Part shown: piece by piece, positions 59,489 to 64,000 of the stretch | Position numbering within the stretch: the stretch's first letter is position 1 | How the letters are laid out: each line of letters starts with the position of its first letter | NCBI RefSeq assembly: GCF_019207025.1 | Contig: NZ_JAEEGC010000018.1 | Coordinates: forward strand, 24,266-88,265 | Length of the DNA stretch: 64,000 nt | DNA from: Clostridium thailandense | GTDB lineage: Bacteria; Bacillota; Clostridia; Clostridiales; Clostridiaceae | Direction of reading: 5' to 3' | The notes under the pieces: model-generated | The model's database searches: none | Told to the model about the DNA's origin: nothing | Seen by the model: only the letters and a program-made list of their open reading frames with translations | Made by a program: the position numbers and the translations under genes

Positions 59489-61264
59489 ATGACTTCAAAT
59501 GGAAATAATAGTATTTTTTCAACAAAGATTCAGTTATTATGTTTTCTCGCATTTATGATATGTCCTGTAGGATGGTTAGGTATTCTTTATAGTGGAGGTA
59601 TATGTAAAGATCTTGGTGATATATTAAAAATATTGATTTCTCCATATGTTGATATCTATATTGTAGTTTGCATTTGTGCCATCTTATTTATTATTAGACG
59701 TAAAATAAGTAAAGTAATGGAATATATTAAAGAACCATCCAGCCAGGAATTAATTGAAGTTCAGAGTGTTATTAGCTCAATTCCAGCGATATTCATTGTT
59801 TCTGATATTATTTGGACAATAACAGGATCTATTGTATGCTTAACTGTTCTAGGTACAAGCTCCACTAACTTTATCATTGGAGTGTCTTTAGGAATCCCCT
59901 TCAGTATACTTTTTGGAATACCATTTTTTGTAATCATTACAAGAATAGTAGAAAAATTTTCACAAGATATTGATATAAATAATCAACTTATAAATAGATC
60001 CTCAATCTCAGTAAAACTAACCTTTGTCGTTGTATGCAATATTTTAGGCAGCATCCTTCTAATAGTGGCTTATGCTATTTCACTTATTGTTAATGGATTA
60101 ACTGAACATTTTGTGTTAAACCTGGCAGCATTAGCTCTAGTAACAGCCCCTATTTCTGTTATCGATATTATATTATCAAGCAATCAAATTATCAGGCCAA
60201 TAAAGACAGTTTTACAATCGCTAAGTAATATTTCCGATGGAGATGGAGATATGACTAAGCGAATTATTATTTCAAATAGGGATGAGATAGGCTTATTAGC
60301 CAAAGAATTTAATAAATTCATTAATAACAACCAACTTTTAATAAAACAAATTAGAGGTTTCTCAATCCATGTAGCAAACTCATCAAAGGAGATGACAAAC
60401 AATATTAACGAATTGAACACTATATTTAATCAAACGGTTTCTTCCATTAGTGAAGTGGCTAACGGTGCAGAAACGCAGTCAAAAAAGATTGAGAATGCAT
60501 CTTTATTCACAGAAGAGATTGCTGAAAGTATTCAACAGGTGGCTGCAAATACAAATATAATGGCTAAGGTCTCCGAAACAACCTCCATTTCGGCTGAAAA
60601 TGGCGAAAGTTCCGTTGAAATAGCCGTTAGGAAAATGAATGAAATTGAAGAGAAAGTAAGTACTACTTCACAGCTAATGGCTAAATTAGGTGAACGAACT
60701 GCTGAGATAGGTCAAATTACTGATACAATAACTAATATTTCCGTGCAGACAAATCTGTTAGCTCTAAATGCTGCGATTGAAGCTGCCCGAGCAGGAGAAC
60801 AAGGTCGCGGATTTGCGGTTGTCGCTGGTGAAGTTAGAAATTTAGCAGAACAGTCGTTGATTGCTGCAAGCAACATTTCGAAATTAATTAGTGGCATTCA
60901 AAAAGATACCGACATGGCACTTTCAGCAATGGCCGATAGTACCCTTGAAGTAAAAAATGGCAATGAGGTTGTTAGTGTTGTGGGAGCAACGTTCAAAGAT
61001 ATTGTAATTGGCGTATCCGAAATAACAAGTCAGATAAAAGACATCTCATCTTCAGTTCAGCATATAGCTGATGGTAGTAAGAAGGTTGTGTCATCTATTA
61101 TAAGTGTTGATGAAATTATAAAAGACTCTGTATTACAAGTTCAAAATGTATTAGCAACGACCCAAAAAGAGTCTGCTTCCATGGAAGAAATTACATTATT
61201 CAGTAAAGAACTAACTGAAATGACAAATAATCTAGAACTATCCGTACAAAAATTTAAAGTATAA
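59489..61264 (+). CDS. Methyl-accepting chemotaxis protein with six-helix membrane sensor
   Basis: The 591-residue protein lacks an extracellular Cache domain. Instead it has six hydrophobic helices (about 13-35, 45-68, 90-118, 122-150, 170-196, 205-230), followed by a HAMP-like linker ([20 protein letters not shown], about 233-290). The signalling domain has the hairpin tip [18 protein letters not shown] near residue 420. Such receptors sense within or through the membrane. GGGAG precedes the ATG. It may share its operon with nothing else, since a hairpin (61412-61448) follows. Confidence 0.9.
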   Translation: MTSNGNNSIFSTKIQLLCFLAFMICPVGWLGILYSGGICKDLGDILKILISPYVDIYIVVCICAILFIIRRKISKVMEYIKEPSSQELIEVQSVISSIPAIFIVSDIIWTITGSIVCLTVLGTSSTNFIIGVSLGIPFSILFGIPFFVIITRIVEKFSQDIDINNQLINRSSISVKLTFVVVCNILGSILLIVAYAISLIVNGLTEHFVLNLAALALVTAPISVIDIILSSNQIIRPIKTVLQSLSNISDGDGDMTKRIIISNRDEIGLLAKEFNKFINNNQLLIKQIRGFSIHVANSSKEMTNNINELNTIFNQTVSSISEVANGAETQSKKIENASLFTEEIAESIQQVAANTNIMAKVSETTSISAENGESSVEIAVRKMNEIEEKVSTTSQLMAKLGERTAEIGQITDTITNISVQTNLLALNAAIEAARAGEQGRGFAVVAGEVRNLAEQSLIAASNISKLISGIQKDTDMALSAMADSTLEVKNGNEVVSVVGATFKDIVIGVSEITSQIKDISSSVQHIADGSKKVVSSIISVDEIIKDSVLQVQNVLATTQKESASMEEITLFSKELTEMTNNLELSVQKFKV

Positions 61265-61411
61265 GCAGCTTCAAATGTTAAGTAGAGATAGGAGATTCCA
61301 TGTACTGTATGATAGAGTGTATCGAAAAGACATATTAGAAAAGGTATTTTATAAAGATGCTGAATATAATGTGTAACAATTTCATAATCTTTAAATAATA
61401 TTAGAAAACCA

Positions 61412-61448
61412 GCAATAGCATTATTATATAAATGAATAATGCTATTGC
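61412..61448 (+). terminator. Hairpin after the chemoreceptor gene
   Basis: GCAATAGCATTATT (61412-61425) is the exact complement of AATAATGCTATTGC (61435-61448), followed by AATTTTATT. It overlaps an ATG at 61432 and so argues for the next gene starting at 61471. Confidence 0.65.
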
Positions 61449-61470
61449 AATTTTATTGGAGGATATGCTT

Positions 61471-61722
61471 ATGAACAGTATTATTGATAATATTGGAAAG
61501 CTGATTACCAGTTTTCAAGATAAAATTACTGAAATTCAAGTACTGGTGAGTAGAAGTCTTAAGATTGTAACAGGCATTATAGTAGCTTTTCTAATCATCT
61601 ATGTTATCAGAGAGTGTTTAAGTTGGCGTATGCAAATCAAGCTGCAAAAGCAGAATGAAGAACTTCTTAAAAGGATGAACAGAATTATTGACTTATTGGA
61701 AAGAAATTTAAAAATTAAGTAG
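61471..61722 (+). CDS. Small single-pass membrane protein
   Basis: The ATG at 61471 has GGAGGA 7 bases upstream. The 83-residue protein has an amphipathic N-terminus (NSIIDNIGKLITSF), one membrane helix (about 34-52; TGIIVAFLIIYVI) and a C-terminal coiled coil (MQIKLQKQNEELLKRMNRII). It resembles small membrane scaffolds but matches no family I know. Confidence 0.65.
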   Translation: MNSIIDNIGKLITSFQDKITEIQVLVSRSLKIVTGIIVAFLIIYVIRECLSWRMQIKLQKQNEELLKRMNRIIDLLERNLKIK

Positions 61723-61881
61723 AGCTTTTGGCCTTGGCTTCTATAATTGTCTTCTTTATTTTTGATGGTTTATAGGTTAAAATTAAGTTGTCTTATAAAT
61801 ATTAATTTTGTAGGATTAATATAAAAGATAGGTTGAGTCTTTTTTTTCTTAAGTAGAGGACATAGTGAAAGGAGAATAATT

Positions 61882-62556
61882 ATGACGTGGTTATTTAATA
61901 AAAAATCAATTGCAACAACAGCTTTAGCATTATCTTTAATGTTTGCTGGTGGTTGTTCAAATGCATCTAATAAATCGGAAAATAATTTAGATAGTACAAA
62001 AGCTAAAAATGAAGCCAATTCTCAAGTTAATTCGGTTACAACTTCAGAGAATACAACTGCTGCAAACAATTCTAATAGTACAAATAAGTCAGAAGATAAT
62101 AGTAAGTCAAATGGAACTCCTGAAAATACACCTAAAGAAAAAACAAGTTCTTCTAGCAGTAATGTGAAAGATAAAGCTTCTTCAGAACAGAACATTACTG
62201 AAAAAGTTAAAAATTACATTATTAATGGGCAGGGAAATAAACCAGAGGCACTAAAAATAAATTGGAGTAAAACATTTCTAGATAAAGTTGATGTTGAAAG
62301 TTTATATAAGAAATATATAGCTAATGGAGGCCGTGCTGATGATTTAGAGAGTTTTGCCAGCTATATGACTTTAAATGCCCCTATTCCTGCTAACTGGCAA
62401 GAATTATTTGAAAAAGACTTATATGACACTTATGGGGAAAAGGTTGTTAGATTGGAACATTTGCAAGATGATTTATATCAAGCCTATATTGTGAAAAATG
62501 GTTCTGAGGTGCCTTATGTTGCAGTTTCAGCAAGGACCGGCTATTATCACGGATAG
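61882..62556 (+). CDS. Lipoprotein with Ser/Asn-rich linker
   Basis: The 224-residue protein has a lipoprotein signal (lipobox FAGGC, Cys25). A ~80-residue low-complexity Ser/Asn/Thr/Lys spacer leads to a folded C-terminal domain (about 105-224; VESLYKKYIANGGRADDLES and VPYVAVSARTGYYHG). The C-terminal domain is not recognised. AAAGGAG lies 7 bases before the ATG. Part of the spacer region is copied at 59317-59360. Confidence 0.75.
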   Translation: MTWLFNKKSIATTALALSLMFAGGCSNASNKSENNLDSTKAKNEANSQVNSVTTSENTTAANNSNSTNKSEDNSKSNGTPENTPKEKTSSSSSNVKDKASSEQNITEKVKNYIINGQGNKPEALKINWSKTFLDKVDVESLYKKYIANGGRADDLESFASYMTLNAPIPANWQELFEKDLYDTYGEKVVRLEHLQDDLYQAYIVKNGSEVPYVAVSARTGYYHG

Positions 62557-62620
62557 TCATTTAAGTAGGTAAATTCTATATAGAATTTTCAATGCTGTAT
62601 TAGCAAAGGAGGAAGAAATT

Positions 62621-63961
62621 ATGAGTGGTATATTTAAGGCATACGATATAAGGGGTATCTACAACAAAGAATTTAGTAGGGACGATGTGTACAGGATAGG
62701 ATATTTTATACCTAGACTACTAAAAGCTGATAAAGTGCTAGTAGGACGCGACTGCAGGGTGTCTTCGGAAGAGGTATTCGAATACCTTTCAAAGGGTATA
62801 ACTGACAGTGGGGCAGATGTTTATAACATAGGATTATCTACGACTCCAATGGTTTATTTTGCAACAGCCAGGCATGGATTTGATGCGTCGATACAGATAA
62901 CCGCATCTCATAACCCTAAAGAATATAATGGGCTTAAGATTTCCAGAACAGGTGCCCTGCCCGTTGGAATTGATTCAGGTCTTGCTGAGCTTGAGAGCAT
63001 GGTAAGAAATAATAAAGTAGAAGTGACAGGTAAAAAAGGGAAGGTAGTAGATTTTAAAATAAGGGAGGAATACATTGATTTTCAAAGAATATACATGCCA
63101 GACCTTTCAAATCTTTCCATAGCAATTGACTGCTCTAATGGTATGACTTCTTTGATTATAAAAGATATATTGGGAACATCACCAAATTACATATTTAATA
63201 CATTGGATGGTACGTTTCCGAACCATGAACCCAATCCTCTAGACGAAAAAAATGTAGTAGATCTCCAAAAAGAAGTAGTTGAAAATAAATGTGATGCAGG
63301 GATTATATACGATGGTGATGGGGATAGAGTTGTTTTTGTTGATGAGAAGGGGAGATTTATTCCACCGGATATTATGATTGCTGTAATTGGCATGTACTAC
63401 CTCGAAAGGGAAAAGGGTAATGTTCTTTGTGATATCAGAACATCAAAGGCAGTTTCGGAATGCATAACGAAATTAGGGGGAACGCCTCATATGTGGAAAG
63501 TGGGACATGCTTTTGCAAAGGTAAAGCTTAGAGAGATAAAGGGTATCTTTGGGGGAGAGCTTGCAGGACATTACTACTTCCGGGACTTCTTCAACTGTGA
63601 CTCTGGAATTTTTGCAAGCCTTATATCATTGAATGTAATAAGCAGATTAAAAAAAGAAGGAAGGCTTTTTTCTGAATTGGTTGATTCCATAAGGAAATAT
63701 CCTAATTCAGGAGAGGTCAATTTTCGAATAGAACAAAAAGATGAAGCAATGGAAAGATTAAAAGATGAATTCACACAAAGGGAAATACCGACAGCAGTCT
63801 ACGACTTTGATGGCTACAGGATAGAATTTAAAGACTGGTGGTTTAATGTGAGAATGTCCAATACTGAGCCCTATCTTAGGCTGGTGGTTGAAGCAAACAG
63901 CGAAGACTTGCTTGAGAAAAAGCTATCTGAACTTAAAAGTATACTTGGAGAGTTTAAGTAA
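62621..63961 (+). CDS. Phosphomannomutase/phosphoglucomutase (alpha-D-phosphohexomutase)
   Basis: The 446-residue enzyme has the four-domain layout: KAYDIRGIYNKEF at the start, the phosphoserine in ITASHNPKEYNG (near residue 95), the metal loop DGDGDRVVF (near 230), the sugar-specificity loop GGELAGHYYF (near 312) and phosphate-binding SNTEPYLRL (near 414). The G-E-x-(S/A)-G-H form suits both glucose and mannose phosphates. It interconverts 1- and 6-phosphates for wall polymer or exopolysaccharide synthesis. AGGAGG lies 8 bases before the ATG. Confidence 0.93.
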   Translation: MSGIFKAYDIRGIYNKEFSRDDVYRIGYFIPRLLKADKVLVGRDCRVSSEEVFEYLSKGITDSGADVYNIGLSTTPMVYFATARHGFDASIQITASHNPKEYNGLKISRTGALPVGIDSGLAELESMVRNNKVEVTGKKGKVVDFKIREEYIDFQRIYMPDLSNLSIAIDCSNGMTSLIIKDILGTSPNYIFNTLDGTFPNHEPNPLDEKNVVDLQKEVVENKCDAGIIYDGDGDRVVFVDEKGRFIPPDIMIAVIGMYYLEREKGNVLCDIRTSKAVSECITKLGGTPHMWKVGHAFAKVKLREIKGIFGGELAGHYYFRDFFNCDSGIFASLISLNVISRLKKEGRLFSELVDSIRKYPNSGEVNFRIEQKDEAMERLKDEFTQREIPTAVYDFDGYRIEFKDWWFNVRMSNTEPYLRLVVEANSEDLLEKKLSELKSILGEFK

Positions 63962-64000
63962 ATATAGTATGTGTTTTAGATATAGATCCTCACGGCCGAA

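Overview
The window is a 64 kb piece of a low-GC, spore-former-type Firmicute, almost certainly Clostridium sensu stricto. Signs of this are the strong AT bias, near-universal GGAGG ribosome binding sites, cell-wall-binding repeat 2 (CWB2) surface proteins, a SpoVK/CbxX-like AAA+ protein, a c-di-GMP-I riboswitch, and MocR, MarR and TetR regulators set beside small metabolic genes. I see no rRNA, tRNA, CRISPR array or intact transposase gene. The species cannot be named from this sequence alone.

Layout. 0-5 kb: a truncated gene, a broken BFD-type [2Fe-2S] protein, a MarR regulator with twin operators driving an amidohydrolase, a membrane protein, and two decayed genes. 5-12 kb: a chemoreceptor and two divergent CWB2 surface proteins. 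12-20 kb: accessory region with Nif11-like (RiPP-type) precursor peptides, a GNAT acetyltransferase, a large MalT-like LuxR regulator, an uncharacterised 512-residue protein and several gene fossils. 20-26.5 kb: a flavoprotein reductase cluster (LysR, ApbE, small FMN reductase, FMN_red/FMN_bind/FAD fusion) and a YhdH-type reductase with its MarR. 27-30 kb: VanX dipeptidase and OppA binding lipoprotein separated by a 300-bp hairpin element. 30-38.5 kb: BRCT protein, MATE pump with MocR regulator, CAAX-type protease, AAA+ ATPase, RidA and a sugar acetyltransferase. 38.5-45.8 kb: DUF2680-like secreted protein, PfkB kinase, phosphoesterase, pseudouridine synthase, a RelA/SpoT-type synthetase, and a CBS-GGDEF protein. 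45.8-46.8 kb: no protein gene, but a c-di-GMP riboswitch, a helically spaced repeat array and several terminators. 46.8-64 kb: Crp-type regulator with MFS transporter, secreted protein, lysA with MocR regulator, a third Nif11-like locus, msrB, TetR-lon, a six-helix chemoreceptor, a lipoprotein and a phosphohexomutase.

The most unusual signal is a promoter-like element, GAGCTA-N15-CGTATA, found six times with invariant spacing. It occurs as three divergent pairs near 13.8/14.05, 17.74/17.84 and 53.83/53.91 kb. The copies lie upstream of Nif11-like peptide genes, an acetyltransferase-peptide operon, or decayed starts of the same kind. The shape resembles ECF-sigma promoters, so the three loci look like one co-regulated peptide system; no modification enzyme or exporter of a known class is visible here. 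The second theme is gene shrapnel: short copies of genes present elsewhere in this window lie in intergenic gaps, and two of them are clean internal-deletion composites. The third is the orphan c-di-GMP riboswitch directly behind a GGDEF gene, followed by a 21-22 bp-period array of TTATATAG-like motifs.

Start codons were moved downstream from the longest frame wherever a good ribosome binding site, or a promoter lying inside the longer frame, required it. All family names come from reading motifs by eye; no database search was run.
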